From positions 3,683,501-3,747,500 of the forward strand of contig NC_011365.1 in NCBI RefSeq assembly GCF_000021325.1: a stretch of 64,000 bases of DNA, in the 5' to 3' direction. The notes beneath the pieces are model-generated. The model saw only the letters and a list, made by a program, of their open reading frames with translations, made no database searches and was not told the origin of the DNA. Origin of the DNA: Gluconacetobacter diazotrophicus PA1 5 (GTDB taxonomy: Bacteria > Pseudomonadota > Alphaproteobacteria > Acetobacterales > Acetobacteraceae). The position numbers and the translations under genes were made by a program. Shown here in pieces: positions 26,826 to 35,981 of this stretch. Position 1 is the first letter of the stretch; the number at the start of each line of letters is the position of its first letter.

Positions 26826-29171
26826 TTGCCCGCTGACGAGATCGTGGACCCCGCGGACGCCCACTCGGACCAGGTCCGGCGTTTCCTGCTGCATGTCGGG
26901 GTCCCCGTCCTGGGGGTGATGCTGGTCGTCGCGGTCATCGGGGGAATCGGCCTTCATTCCTATCGCTCGATCCGCAGCGGCGCGCTGGCGCTGACCCACG
27001 ACCTGCTGGTCAGCCAGCAGAATTATATCGCGCAGGAAGTCGGGGAATATCTCTCCCCGGCCTCGGCGGGGACGGTGATCGCCCGCGACATGCTGGAACA
27101 TGGGGCCCAGGCGGCGATCCAGAAGATCTTCAATTCCTATGGCGGCAGCATGCTGCGCCACGTGCCGCAGATCCATTCCTTCTACCTCGCCGACGCGGAC
27201 GGCCACTTCAATCTGATCGAACGCGACCCCGCGGGCCATGGGCTGGAGACGACGTACCTGACCGGCGAGGGGGCCGGGTCGCAATTCGCCCATCAGTTCT
27301 TCGACGCGAAAAGCCAGCCGTTGCGGACCGAAAGCAATCCGGCGGCGGGATACGACCCCCGCACCCGGCCCTGGTACACCGGCGCGGCGCAGTCGGGGAA
27401 GTTGTACTGGTCCGCGCCATACCTGATCGCGCAGACCGGGCAGATGATCATCACCGCCTCGATCTCCTACCAGGGGGCGGATGGCCGCAATGCGGTGTTC
27501 GCCGTCAACCTGTCGATGAACGAGCTGACCAGCTTCCTGGATTCGCTGCAGATTGGCAAAAGCGGCCATGCCCTGATCGTGGACCAGGACGGGCACCTGC
27601 TGGCCGGCCGCCACATGGCGGACGTGGCGAAGCAGGCCGGCGGGGACCCGGCGAAGATGACCATCGATCCCACCACCTATCCCGTCCTGGCGCAGGCCTT
27701 CGATGTCTATCGCGTGCAGGGGTATGGTCCGCACACCATCCGCAACCGCAAGCGCGATTTCATCAGCATCGCGGCCCCCCTGCCGGCCACGGCGCAGAAA
27801 TGGGTGCTGCTGCTGGTGGCGCCGGAAAGCGATTTCGCGAATTTCGCGCTGGTGGACGGGCGGCAGAACCTGATGTTCTCGCTGCTGATCGTGGCGCTCG
27901 CGGCCCTGCTGGGGGCGCTGCTGTTCCGCCAGGGCCGGCGGAGCGAGCGCCTGTCGCAGGACCTGGAACGCCAGCGCGCGGTCTCGGGGCATGAAAGCCA
28001 GGCCCTGCAGGCGGTCGCCAGCTATCCCGGCCTGTTCGACCCGACCGACGACGCGCTGGTGCTGACGCGCGGCCTGGCCGACCAGTCCTCGGCCCGGCGG
28101 GCCTCGGTCTGGCGCATCATGCATGACGGCGCGACCCTGCTGTGCGTCGATTCCTATGATTCGCACCACGATGCCCATACCGGCGGGTTCGAACTGTCGC
28201 GCACCGAACTCAGCGCCTTCTTCGACGCGGTGGCGCATGGCGATGCGTTCAGTGTGGCAGACGCCGCCCAGGACTCGCGCACGGCCAATTTCTTCCGGCT
28301 GTTCATGCGGTCGTTCGGCAGCCGCGGCCTGTTCCTGGCGCCGGTGCTGGGCGCGACCGGGCCGGTCGGCGTCATCACGCTGGAGGACGCGCCCCGCGCC
28401 GCCCTGGTGTCGCATTTCACCACCATGATCGCCGGCATGGTGGCGGCGCGCTTTTCCGCCCAGCATTACAGCGCGGTGGCCGCCGCCGCGCCCGAACTGA
28501 CCGGCGAACCCCCGGACGAGGAAGCCCGGCACGCCTTCGGGGACGGGTTCCTGGTCCCGCCCGGCAGCGTGGCCGCTTCCGCCGGCGGCCCCTCCGGCGG
28601 TGTCGCGCAGCCGGTCTCGGACGGGCTGTTTCCGGCGGTGGCGGTCATGGTCATCACCTTTTCCGACCTGGTCACGTCGCCGCACGCCGATCCCGCGCAG
28701 GTGATCGCACTGGTGGAAACGCTGGCGACGCAGCTTCAGGCGGTGGCCCATCAGTGCGGGCTCTATTCCATCAAGATGCTGGGCCACCGCCTGGTCTGCG
28801 TGGCCGGTTGTTCGCACACGCCCGATCCGGGAGCGGTCGAGCGGATGGCGAACGCCGCCCTGGCGATGCGCGAGGCATCGCTGTCGATCCTGGCCAAGGC
28901 CGACCTGGACCCGGTCTTCCGCATGGGGATCGACGTGGGGCCGGTGTTCGGCGGCATGCTGGGCCGCGACCCGGCCGTCTTCAACCTGTGGGGCGACGCC
29001 ATCGGCATGGCGGAGATGATGGCCCAGGGCGCGCCTGAAATCGGCACGATCCAGGTCACGCAGGACGTCTACCAGGTCCTGCGGCAGCGGTTCCTGTTCC
29101 GCGAACGCGGGCGGTTCTTCGTGCCGCAGGCGGGCATGACCCGGACCTATGTCCTGGCGGGGCGCCGGTAA
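26826..29171 (+). CDS. Membrane sensor: dCache, GAF and degenerate adenylate/guanylate cyclase domain
   Basis: A 781-residue protein. TM1 is at about 21-43, then a periplasmic dCache-type domain (YDPRTRPWYTGA is typical), TM2 at about 348-368, GAF-like at about 392-551, and a class III cyclase homology domain at about 602-780. In the cyclase domain Asp614 (first metal) and Lys650 (purine contact) remain. The second metal Asp is His654, and the catalytic Asn and Arg of the GDxVNxAxR motif are Gly727 and Met731. It is probably not an active cyclase. The TTG start is chosen because AGGAAGAG lies about 6 nt upstream; in-frame ATGs at 26751 and 26769 are alternatives. The stop overlaps the permease start (TAATG). 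Role inferred: signal input to lipid transport. Confidence 0.82.
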   Translation: MPADEIVDPADAHSDQVRRFLLHVGVPVLGVMLVVAVIGGIGLHSYRSIRSGALALTHDLLVSQQNYIAQEVGEYLSPASAGTVIARDMLEHGAQAAIQKIFNSYGGSMLRHVPQIHSFYLADADGHFNLIERDPAGHGLETTYLTGEGAGSQFAHQFFDAKSQPLRTESNPAAGYDPRTRPWYTGAAQSGKLYWSAPYLIAQTGQMIITASISYQGADGRNAVFAVNLSMNELTSFLDSLQIGKSGHALIVDQDGHLLAGRHMADVAKQAGGDPAKMTIDPTTYPVLAQAFDVYRVQGYGPHTIRNRKRDFISIAAPLPATAQKWVLLLVAPESDFANFALVDGRQNLMFSLLIVALAALLGALLFRQGRRSERLSQDLERQRAVSGHESQALQAVASYPGLFDPTDDALVLTRGLADQSSARRASVWRIMHDGATLLCVDSYDSHHDAHTGGFELSRTELSAFFDAVAHGDAFSVADAAQDSRTANFFRLFMRSFGSRGLFLAPVLGATGPVGVITLEDAPRAALVSHFTTMIAGMVAARFSAQHYSAVAAAAPELTGEPPDEEARHAFGDGFLVPPGSVAASAGGPSGGVAQPVSDGLFPAVAVMVITFSDLVTSPHADPAQVIALVETLATQLQAVAHQCGLYSIKMLGHRLVCVAGCSHTPDPGAVERMANAALAMREASLSILAKADLDPVFRMGIDVGPVFGGMLGRDPAVFNLWGDAIGMAEMMAQGAPEIGTIQVTQDVYQVLRQRFLFRERGRFFVPQAGMTRTYVLAGRR

Positions 29172-30061
29172 TGGCGGGACCGGAGGCGAACGCGGGCCCG
29201 CCTCCCGCGTCCGATCATCCGGCGTCCGGCCCGCCCGTGGGCGCGCTGCCGCACTGGCTTGCGGCGGCGGCGGCCCGGGTCCTTCCGCCGCTGGCGCGCA
29301 TCGGGCGCCTGACCCGTCATCAGGTCCGTTTCGCGCTGGTGCTGGTCGGCATGGGGTGGGGGGTGCTGCGCGAAAGCGTGCGGCCCAATTCCTGGCGGCG
29401 CACGGTGCGCGACGAATTCCGCCTGTGCCTGCGCCAGGTGGTGGGCGGGGGCGTGCTCAGCACCCTGTTCACCGCCACCCTCGCGGGACTGACCGTGGTG
29501 TCGCAGGCCGCCTACTGGCTGGGTTTCGCCGGGATGGCGCAGATGACCGGATCGATCCTGGTGTCGGTCCTGGTGCGCGAAATCGCGCCGGTGCTGGTCG
29601 GGATCATCCTGCTGGGGCGCAGCGGCATGCTGACGCTGACGGAAATCGGCATGCTGACCCTGGGCGGGCAGGTCCGCGCCATGCAGGCGCAGGGACTGGA
29701 CCCGTTCCTGCTTCTGGTCATGCCGCGCACCTTCGCCTTCACCGTCGGCGGCTTCACGCTGGGCATCCTGTTCGCGACCATGGCGCTGCTGATGGGCTTC
29801 ATCGTCACCCACACGGCGGGGGTGATGAGCATGTCGGTCTGGACCTTCTTTTCCGACGTGCTGACGGCCATGTCGGCGTGGGACTTCTTGGTCATTCCGC
29901 TGAAATTCGTGCTGGTCGGATTCTTCGTGGGCCTGGGGGCCTGCATCACCGGCCTGCTGGTGGATGTGGACGACACGATCGCCACCATCATGCCGCGCGG
30001 CTTCGCGCGGGGCATGATGACGGTGCTGGGCGTCAACATCCTGTTCAGCCTGGGGTTCTGA
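29171..30061 (+). CDS. mlaE: MlaE-family ABC transporter permease
   Basis: A 296-residue inner-membrane permease of the MlaE/YrbE type that moves phospholipids between inner membrane and an MCE-domain protein. A Pro/Ala-rich cytoplasmic N-terminus of about 50 residues is unusual. The core has five to six hydrophobic segments and the family segment QAQGLDPFLLLVMPR. It is coupled at both ends: one base overlaps with the sensor gene, and three bases separate it from the ATPase-like gene. Confidence 0.9.
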   Translation: MAGPEANAGPPPASDHPASGPPVGALPHWLAAAAARVLPPLARIGRLTRHQVRFALVLVGMGWGVLRESVRPNSWRRTVRDEFRLCLRQVVGGGVLSTLFTATLAGLTVVSQAAYWLGFAGMAQMTGSILVSVLVREIAPVLVGIILLGRSGMLTLTEIGMLTLGGQVRAMQAQGLDPFLLLVMPRTFAFTVGGFTLGILFATMALLMGFIVTHTAGVMSMSVWTFFSDVLTAMSAWDFLVIPLKFVLVGFFVGLGACITGLLVDVDDTIATIMPRGFARGMMTVLGVNILFSLGF

Positions 30062-30064
30062 GGG

Positions 30065-30760
30065 ATGGCGACGACCGGCCCCCTGCTGGATTTGCGCGCG
30101 GCGCTGCCCTCGTTCGACGAAAGCGGCATGGCGCCCGTTCCGATCGACCTGCGGCTGATGCCGGGCGACTGCGCCGTCATCGAATGCCGCGATACGCGAC
30201 GCGCGACGCTGTTTGCCGATCTGTGTTCCGGCATGGTGTCCCTTGCCTCGGGCTCGGTCCGCTTCATGGGGCTGGACTGGACCGAACTGGGCGACCGGCA
30301 GTTGAACGCCCTGCGGGGGCGCATCGGGCGGATCACCCGGCGGGGGTCGTGGCTGGACCTGTTCGGCACCCACGTCAACATCCTGATGCCGCAACTGCAC
30401 CACACCGTCCGCCCGGCCGACGAGGTCATCGCCGCCGCGATGGAACTGGGCCAGGCCTTCGGCTTTCCCGGCCTGCCGCTCAGCACCCCGGGGCGCCTGT
30501 CCGCCGCCGACCTGGCCCGCGCGGCCTGCGTGCGGGCCTTTCTCGGCCGGCCCGACCTGCTGCTGCTGGAAGACCAGTCCGACACGCTGCCGCAGGATGC
30601 GCATCTCGCGTTCCTGGAAGCGATGACGGGCGCGCGCGACCGTGGGGCGGCCATAATGTGGTTCGTGCGCAATGCCGCGACCTGGGCGGATTACCGCCAG
30701 GCCGTGAATGTCCACCTGCGCCTTCTCGATGAAGGCCTCTTCCCGATGCGGGGGGTATAG
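30065..30760 (+). CDS. MlaF-like ABC ATPase domain lacking all nucleotide-binding motifs
   Basis: A 231-residue protein in the MlaF position, with recognisable ABC fold landmarks but none of the catalytic residues. Where Walker A should be (about 39-49) it reads VIECRDTRRATLF with no Gly-Lys-Ser/Thr. The signature is LSAAD (145-149) instead of LSGG. Walker B reads LLLLEDQSD (165-173) with the Asp-Glu pair swapped. The Q-loop Gln and H-loop His (MWFVRNAAT) are absent. The frame is intact and exactly abuts mlaD, so it is maintained, not decaying. It probably acts as a structural partner, or the permease uses another ATPase. Confidence 0.8.
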   Translation: MATTGPLLDLRAALPSFDESGMAPVPIDLRLMPGDCAVIECRDTRRATLFADLCSGMVSLASGSVRFMGLDWTELGDRQLNALRGRIGRITRRGSWLDLFGTHVNILMPQLHHTVRPADEVIAAAMELGQAFGFPGLPLSTPGRLSAADLARAACVRAFLGRPDLLLLEDQSDTLPQDAHLAFLEAMTGARDRGAAIMWFVRNAATWADYRQAVNVHLRLLDEGLFPMRGV

Positions 30761-31714
30761 ATGGCCCAGGATCAAAAGACCGACCTGGCGCGCCAGTTGG
30801 TGCGCGTGCGCTATGCCGACGAATGGGTCGGCGTGCTGGTCCTGCTGTCGCTGGTGATCTGCTTCGCCGCGATCGTCGAGGCCGGGGTCCTGCGCGACTG
30901 GCTGACACCCGCCGGCCGGCTGCAGATCGTCCTGCCCGACGGCGGGGTCAGCGGCCTGTCGGTGGGTAACGATATCGAGGTGCTGGGCATCCATGCCGGC
31001 ACGATCCGGCGCATCCGCATCAATCCCTCGGGCGGGATGTTCGCGGTGGCCGATATCGACCCGGATATCGAACCCTATATCCGCCGTGACAGCACGGCCA
31101 CCATACGCCGGCGCTTCGTCGTGGCGGGGGCGGATTACATCGACATCTCGCGCGGCACCGGCACGCCGATGGACTGGCATTACGCGGTGCTGACCGCGCA
31201 CAGCGCCCCCAACCCCGCCGACATGATCACCCAGACCTTCGCCGATATCAGGGCGCGCATCCTGCCGGTGCTGGACAGCTCCCAGCACATGATGTCGCAG
31301 CTCGACGCCACGATCACCGACATGCATTCCGGCAAGGGCACGGTGGGGCGCCTGATGACCAGCGACGACCTGATCCGCCAGTCGGAAAAGATGGTCGCCT
31401 CGCTCAATACCGCCATCGCCCAGTTGACCCCGGTGGAAAAGCGGCTGTCGGCGGTGATGGCCAAGGCGGACAGTTCCATGGCCAATGTCCGTGCGTCCAC
31501 CGACGATCTGCGCAAGGCGACGCCGCGCCTGCCGGCGATCACCCGCGACCTGCAGGAGACTTCGGCCGAACTGCCGGTCCTGCTGACCCAGGCGCAGGTC
31601 ACGGCGGCCAGCCTGCAGAAGCTGACCGACCAGCTTCGCGGCCTGTGGCTGCTGGGCGGCGGGGGCACGCCCGCGCCACAGCGGCGCCTGCCGGCCGCGA
31701 GAATCCAGCCATGA
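30761..31714 (+). CDS. mlaD: MlaD-like MCE domain protein
   Basis: A 317-residue periplasmic lipid-binding protein anchored by one N-terminal helix (WVGVLVLLSLVICFAAIVEA, about 26-45). It is followed by a single MCE domain (LQIVLPDGGVSGLSVGNDIE to about residue 130) and a long helical segment that resembles the pore-forming or coiled region of MCE proteins. Its start immediately follows the ATPase-like gene, and its stop overlaps the lipoprotein gene by four bases. Confidence 0.9.
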   Translation: MAQDQKTDLARQLVRVRYADEWVGVLVLLSLVICFAAIVEAGVLRDWLTPAGRLQIVLPDGGVSGLSVGNDIEVLGIHAGTIRRIRINPSGGMFAVADIDPDIEPYIRRDSTATIRRRFVVAGADYIDISRGTGTPMDWHYAVLTAHSAPNPADMITQTFADIRARILPVLDSSQHMMSQLDATITDMHSGKGTVGRLMTSDDLIRQSEKMVASLNTAIAQLTPVEKRLSAVMAKADSSMANVRASTDDLRKATPRLPAITRDLQETSAELPVLLTQAQVTAASLQKLTDQLRGLWLLGGGGTPAPQRRLPAARIQP

Positions 31715-32559
31715 GGGCGCGTATCCTCCCCCTGGTCCTGCTGCTGGCCGGCTGCGCGGGCGGCAAGGCGGTGGCGCCGCAGGACGAGACCCTGGCCCAG
31801 GCCATGGAATCCGGCCGGCAGTCCGTGGCGCTGGACCGGCTGTCGGTGGCGGAAGGCCAGTATCGCCTGGCGGGCACCCGCGCCGTGGCGCGCGACGACG
31901 CGCCGGCGATCGGTGACGCCGGATACAATTTGGCCGTGGTGCAACTGGCGCAGGACCGACCGGCCGACGCGCTGTCCACGGTGGCTGCCACGCGCGGGGC
32001 GCTGGCGGTACGGGGACGCGCCGGCGACGATGCCGAACTGGACCTGGTGCAGGCGGCCGCCCTGCATCGCCTGTCGCGCGACGCCGAGGCCGCGCCGCTG
32101 GCCGCCAGCGCCATGGCCAGCGCCGACCCCGCGATTGCCGAACAGGCGGCCCTGCTCGGCGGCCTGATCGCGGACGCGCGCGGCGACCGTGCCACCCTGG
32201 CCGCCGCCGCCGCCCGGCTGGCCCATACCCGCCCCGTACCGGCGAAATGGCAGGCGGACGAGGACGAATTGCGCGCGCGGATGGTGCTGGCCACCGACCC
32301 GGCGACGGCGCGGGACCTGGCGCGACACGCCGCCGACTTGCGGCAGGGGATCGTCGATTATCGCGGCATGGCGCGCGCCCTGACGCTGGCGGCCCGCGCG
32401 GCGGGGCAGGCCGGCGACGCCCAGGGCGCCGCCGCGCTGTCGCTTCAGGCGGCCCAGAGCATGAAAGCGCAGGGTGTGAAGGGACGGGACGTGAAGGGGC
32501 AGGGGATGCAGCCCGTGATCACCGGCCCCGATCCCTTCGCCACGCCTTCGGGGACATAG
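31711..32559 (+). CDS. Outer-membrane lipoprotein of the Mla operon, TPR-like
   Basis: A 282-residue lipoprotein. A signal peptide is followed by the lipobox LAGC with acylated Cys15; the residue after it is Ala, predicting outer-membrane sorting. The mature part is Ala-rich and helical with repeated A-x-x-L-x-x-A patterns like tetratricopeptide or HEAT-type repeats. No family was recognised. Overlap with mlaD indicates it belongs to the transporter, probably as the outer-membrane partner in the place of MlaA. Confidence 0.75.
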   Translation: MRARILPLVLLLAGCAGGKAVAPQDETLAQAMESGRQSVALDRLSVAEGQYRLAGTRAVARDDAPAIGDAGYNLAVVQLAQDRPADALSTVAATRGALAVRGRAGDDAELDLVQAAALHRLSRDAEAAPLAASAMASADPAIAEQAALLGGLIADARGDRATLAAAAARLAHTRPVPAKWQADEDELRARMVLATDPATARDLARHAADLRQGIVDYRGMARALTLAARAAGQAGDAQGAAALSLQAAQSMKAQGVKGRDVKGQGMQPVITGPDPFATPSGT

Positions 32560-32565
32560 CCGCCC

Positions 32566-34029
32566 TTACGCGCGGGCGACTTCCAGGTCCGAATGCCGGT
32601 CGATCAGCGTGGCGCTGGCGTCGTTCAGCCCCAGCAGTTCGACCGTCATGCCGTGCTGTTCCAGGCGCGCCACGATGTCTTCCAGCGTGCCGACGGCCGT
32701 GATGTCCCAGAAATGGGCGTGGCGCAGGTCGATGCGGACATGGCGCGCGGTATCCAGCGTCTCGAACCGCTCGGCGAACAGGTCGGCCGAGGCGAAGAAG
32801 ATCTGCCCGGTGACGCGATAGGTCCGCGTGCCGCTGTCGGGGTCGAACGTGTTCTGGACCGTGACCATGCGCGAGACGCTGGCGGCGAAGAACAGGCCGC
32901 TGAGCAGCACGCCGACCAGCACCCCGGCCGCCAGGTTGTGCGTGGCCACCACCACCGCCACGGTCGCCAGCATCACCAGGCTGGCGCCGCGCGGGTGCGT
33001 CCGCAGCGTGCGCAGCGACTGCCAGGAAAACGTACTGGCCGACACCATGATCATGATCGCCACCAGGGCGGCCACGGGCACGCGCGCCACCCATGGCCGC
33101 AGCACGACCATCAGCAGCAGCAGGAACGCCCCGGCGACGAAGGTCGACAGCCGCCCGCGCCCGCCATAGCGCAGGTTGCCCACCGTCTGCCCGATCATGC
33201 CGCACCCGGCGATGCCGCCGAACAGGCCGACCGCGATGTTCGCGATTCCCAGCCCGACGCATTCGGTGCGCTTGCTGCTGTGGGTTTCGGTCATGTCGTC
33301 CACGACAGTGGCCGTCATCATCGATTCCAGCAGGCCGACCATCGCCATGGCGACGGCGAAGGGCAGGACGGTCTGCAGCGTCGCCAGCGACAGCGGCACC
33401 TGCGGCCAGACCAGGTGTGGCAGGCTGTCGGGCAGGCGGCCCAGGTCGGCCACGGTATGGACCGGCATGGGCCACGCCGCCGCGACCAGCGTCAGCACCA
33501 CGATGCAGATCAGCGGCGAGGGGATGGCGCCGAACACGCGCGGCACGCCATAGATGATCGCCAGCCCCAGCCCGATCATGGCGTAGGTGTGCCACGTCAC
33601 ATGCAGCATGTGCGGCACCTGGGCCGAGAAGATCAGGATGGCCAGCGCGTTGACGAAGCCGGTGCGCACCGGCCGCGACACGTAGCGCATCAGCAGGTGC
33701 AGCCGCAGCGCGCCGGCCAGGATCTGCAGCGCGCCGGCCAGCAGCGTCGCGGCCAGCAGATACTGCACGCCATGCGCCCGCACCAGCGCCGCCGCGACCA
33801 GCGCGACCGACCCGGCGGCCCCGGAAATCATGGCCGGCCGGCCGCCGGTGAAGGCGATGACCACGCTGATGACGAACGAGGCATACAGCCCCACCTCGGG
33901 GTCCACGCCGGCGACGAAGGAAAAGGCGATGACCTCGGGAATCAGCGCGAAGGTGCCGACCATGCCGGCCAGCACGTCGCGGACCATGTTGCCGGTCCAT
34001 TCGGCGCGATAACGGGCAAAACCGGTCAT
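32566..34029 (-). CDS. SulP-family anion transporter with STAS domain
   Basis: A 487-residue inner-membrane transporter of the SulP family (sulfate, bicarbonate or other anions). It has about ten to twelve helices, starting with DVLAGMVGTFALIPEVIAFS, the family opening. The STAS domain occupies about 405-480 with DLRHAHFWDITAVGTLEDIV. The ATG at 34029 was chosen to give the usual N-terminus. Substrate is not predictable. Convergent with the Mla operon; the queD stop is five bases upstream of its start. Confidence 0.9.
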   Translation of the reverse strand: MTGFARYRAEWTGNMVRDVLAGMVGTFALIPEVIAFSFVAGVDPEVGLYASFVISVVIAFTGGRPAMISGAAGSVALVAAALVRAHGVQYLLAATLLAGALQILAGALRLHLLMRYVSRPVRTGFVNALAILIFSAQVPHMLHVTWHTYAMIGLGLAIIYGVPRVFGAIPSPLICIVVLTLVAAAWPMPVHTVADLGRLPDSLPHLVWPQVPLSLATLQTVLPFAVAMAMVGLLESMMTATVVDDMTETHSSKRTECVGLGIANIAVGLFGGIAGCGMIGQTVGNLRYGGRGRLSTFVAGAFLLLLMVVLRPWVARVPVAALVAIMIMVSASTFSWQSLRTLRTHPRGASLVMLATVAVVVATHNLAAGVLVGVLLSGLFFAASVSRMVTVQNTFDPDSGTRTYRVTGQIFFASADLFAERFETLDTARHVRIDLRHAHFWDITAVGTLEDIVARLEQHGMTVELLGLNDASATLIDRHSDLEVARA

Positions 34030-34033
34030 AGGG

Positions 34034-34561
34034 TCAGATATCCGCGATACTGTCGTCGGCACGCCGCCACCAGCATTGCGCGGCAGGGCGGGGGGTCGGC
34101 AGCACGTCCAGCGGCTCGCCTTCGAATTCGACGGTGTTGGTGGGGGTTTCCTGGAGGGTGATCCCGGCGCAGCGCAGCACGCCGCCATCGGCGTCCAGCA
34201 GCGCGTTCAGCTTGGCCATCATCAGGCAGGCCGTCAGTTCGGTCGTCGGGTCGCCGGGGGTCACCACGATGCGGCGCGCCCGCTCGGGCTCGTTCGCGCG
34301 GAACCACGCCAGCAGCGGGTCGTCCTCGGCCAGTTGCAGCGCATGGTCCAGCCGTTCGTCGACGAAGCGGTGCCAGCGTCCCTTGGCGCGCTGGAACGAG
34401 ACGACCATGTTGCCCGCGCCATCCAGCGGGCGCGGCGCGGTGGGGCGCAGCCGCACGGTTACGAACTCGTTGTGGCCGTGGGGCAGGGCGCAGCTCTCGC
34501 TGGCGCCGTGAATCAGCCGGTGCCCCATCGAGAAACGGCGCGTGAAGACCAGGTCAAGCAT
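34034..34561 (-). CDS. queD: 6-carboxytetrahydropterin synthase QueD-like
   Basis: A 175-residue enzyme of the QueD/6-pyruvoyltetrahydropterin synthase family, converting dihydroneopterin triphosphate to 6-carboxytetrahydropterin for queuosine and other deazapurines. Zinc ligands are in SMGHRLIHG and CALPHGH, with the catalytic Cys just before HGH. A C-terminal Glu lies in LQETPTN. It is longer than the E. coli enzyme (about 120), with an insertion and tail. The start overlaps queC by eight bases. An ATG at 34579 with GGGA upstream is an alternative. Confidence 0.85.
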   Translation of the reverse strand: MLDLVFTRRFSMGHRLIHGASESCALPHGHNEFVTVRLRPTAPRPLDGAGNMVVSFQRAKGRWHRFVDERLDHALQLAEDDPLLAWFRANEPERARRIVVTPGDPTTELTACLMMAKLNALLDADGGVLRCAGITLQETPTNTVEFEGEPLDVLPTPRPAAQCWWRRADDSIADI

Positions 34562-35291
34562 CGGCGCCGTCCGCGACATAGCGTTCCCATCCCGCGCGGC
34601 GCAGCATGCAGGCGGGGCAGGTGCCGCAGCCATGGCCCCAGGGATGCATCACGTCGCGCACGCCCAGATAGCAGCTATGGCTCTCGCGGTTGATCAGCTC
34701 GACCAGGTCGGCACCGCCCACTCCCTCGGCCATGCGCCAGGTCTCGGCCTTGTCGATCCACATCAGCGGCGTGTGCAGCACGTAGCGGCTGGCCATGCCC
34801 AGGTTCAGCGCGACCTGCATCGCCTTGATCGTGTCGTCGCGGCAGTCGGGATAGCCGGAATAATCGGTCTCGCACATGCCGCCGACGATGTGGCGCGCGC
34901 CCCGCCGCGCGGCCAGCGCCGCCGCGAAGGTCAGGAAGATCAGGTTGCGTCCGGGGACGAAGGTGCTGGGAAGCCCGTTCTCGTTCATCGTGATCGCGGC
35001 ATCGCGCGTCAGCGCGGTGTCCGACACCGCCCCCAGCGCGTCCAGCGCCAGCGTATGGTCCTGGCCCAGCCGGGTGGCCCAGTCCGGGTCCAGCGCCGCC
35101 ATTCCGTCGCGCAGCCGCGCCCGGCAGGCCAGTTCCACCGCATGGCGCTGTCCGTAATCGAAGCCCACGGTTTCCACCCGGCCGAAGCGCGACAGGGCCC
35201 AGGCCAGGCAGGTCGCGGAATCCTGCCCGCCGGAAAACAGCACGATCGCGGCTTCCTGCAACGGATCGGCGGGGGTCAGGGATGTGGCCAT
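34554..35291 (-). CDS. queC: 7-cyano-7-deazaguanine synthase
   Basis: A 245-residue ATP-dependent enzyme making preQ0 from 7-carboxy-7-deazaguanine and ammonia. The PP-loop is [13 protein letters not shown] near the N-terminus. Zinc-binding cysteines are in SCYLGV and [11 protein letters not shown] near the C-terminus. The start at 35291 is three bases downstream of the queE stop, giving a queE-queC-queD operon. Confidence 0.95.
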   Translation of the reverse strand: MATSLTPADPLQEAAIVLFSGGQDSATCLAWALSRFGRVETVGFDYGQRHAVELACRARLRDGMAALDPDWATRLGQDHTLALDALGAVSDTALTRDAAITMNENGLPSTFVPGRNLIFLTFAAALAARRGARHIVGGMCETDYSGYPDCRDDTIKAMQVALNLGMASRYVLHTPLMWIDKAETWRMAEGVGGADLVELINRESHSCYLGVRDVMHPWGHGCGTCPACMLRRAGWERYVADGADA

Positions 35292-35293
35292 TT

Positions 35294-35929
35294 CTAGGGT
35301 ATCCCGATCAGCTTGTGGGTTTGCAGCGACAAGCGCCAGCGCGGGTGGGCGCGGCAATAGGCGACGGCCGCCGCCGTGTTCGCGGCCTGGGCGGGCCCGT
35401 CCATGGGTTGCAGCCAGAATTGCCGGAAATCCAGCCCCGCCACGCGCTCGGGCAGCAGGTCGGGCTGCGGATAGACCAGCTTCAGTTCGTGCCCGGTGCG
35501 CTGCACCAGGTCCGCGCCCGCCTTCGGGCTGACGCAGATCCAGTCCACGCCGGGTGGGACGGGCAGGGTGCCGTTGGTCTCGACCGCGATCTCGAAGCCC
35601 CGTTCATGCACCGCCCCGATCAGCGCGTCATCCAGTTGCAGCAGCGGCTCGCCACCGGTGAAGACGACGAAGGCATGCTCGCGCCCCGGTGCCTCCCAGG
35701 TCGCGGCGATCGCGTCGGCCAGCGACGAGGCATCGGCGAAGCGGCCGCCGCCCGTGCCATCCGTGCCCACGAAGTCGGTATCGCAGAAACGGCAGACGGC
35801 CGTGGCGCGATCGGCCTCCCGCCCCGACCAGAGATTGCATCCGGCAAAGCGGCAGAACACGGCGGCACGGCCGGCATGCGCGCCCTCGCCCTGGAGGGTC
35901 GCGAACATCTCCTTGATCGCATACGACAT
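35294..35929 (-). CDS. queE: 7-carboxy-7-deazaguanine synthase
   Basis: A 211-residue radical SAM enzyme converting 6-carboxytetrahydropterin to 7-carboxy-7-deazaguanine. The cluster-binding motif has the longer spacing of some QueE enzymes: AGC, 14 residues, then CRFC. GGEPLLQ and [10 protein letters not shown] are SAM and substrate segments. The ATG at 35929 matches the family start [16 protein letters not shown]. First gene of the que operon. Confidence 0.94.
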   Translation of the reverse strand: MSYAIKEMFATLQGEGAHAGRAAVFCRFAGCNLWSGREADRATAVCRFCDTDFVGTDGTGGGRFADASSLADAIAATWEAPGREHAFVVFTGGEPLLQLDDALIGAVHERGFEIAVETNGTLPVPPGVDWICVSPKAGADLVQRTGHELKLVYPQPDLLPERVAGLDFRQFWLQPMDGPAQAANTAAAVAYCRAHPRWRLSLQTHKLIGIP

Positions 35930-35981
35930 GGCGGTGGTTTCCGACACGCCGCTGCGCGACGCAAGTGCTAAATGACGGCGT

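Noticed and set aside
26823..28817. A 664-codon antisense frame over the sensor gene
   Set aside because: No recognisable domain, while the plus strand encodes dCache, GAF and cyclase domains.
29147..31327. A 726-codon antisense frame over the Mla operon
   Set aside because: Composition (His/Arg/Gln-rich) is that of a mirror frame. Four real, motif-bearing genes occupy the other strand.
32593..34161. A plus-strand 522-codon frame opposite the SulP gene
   Set aside because: Extremely His/Gln/Arg-rich mirror of a membrane protein, no motifs.
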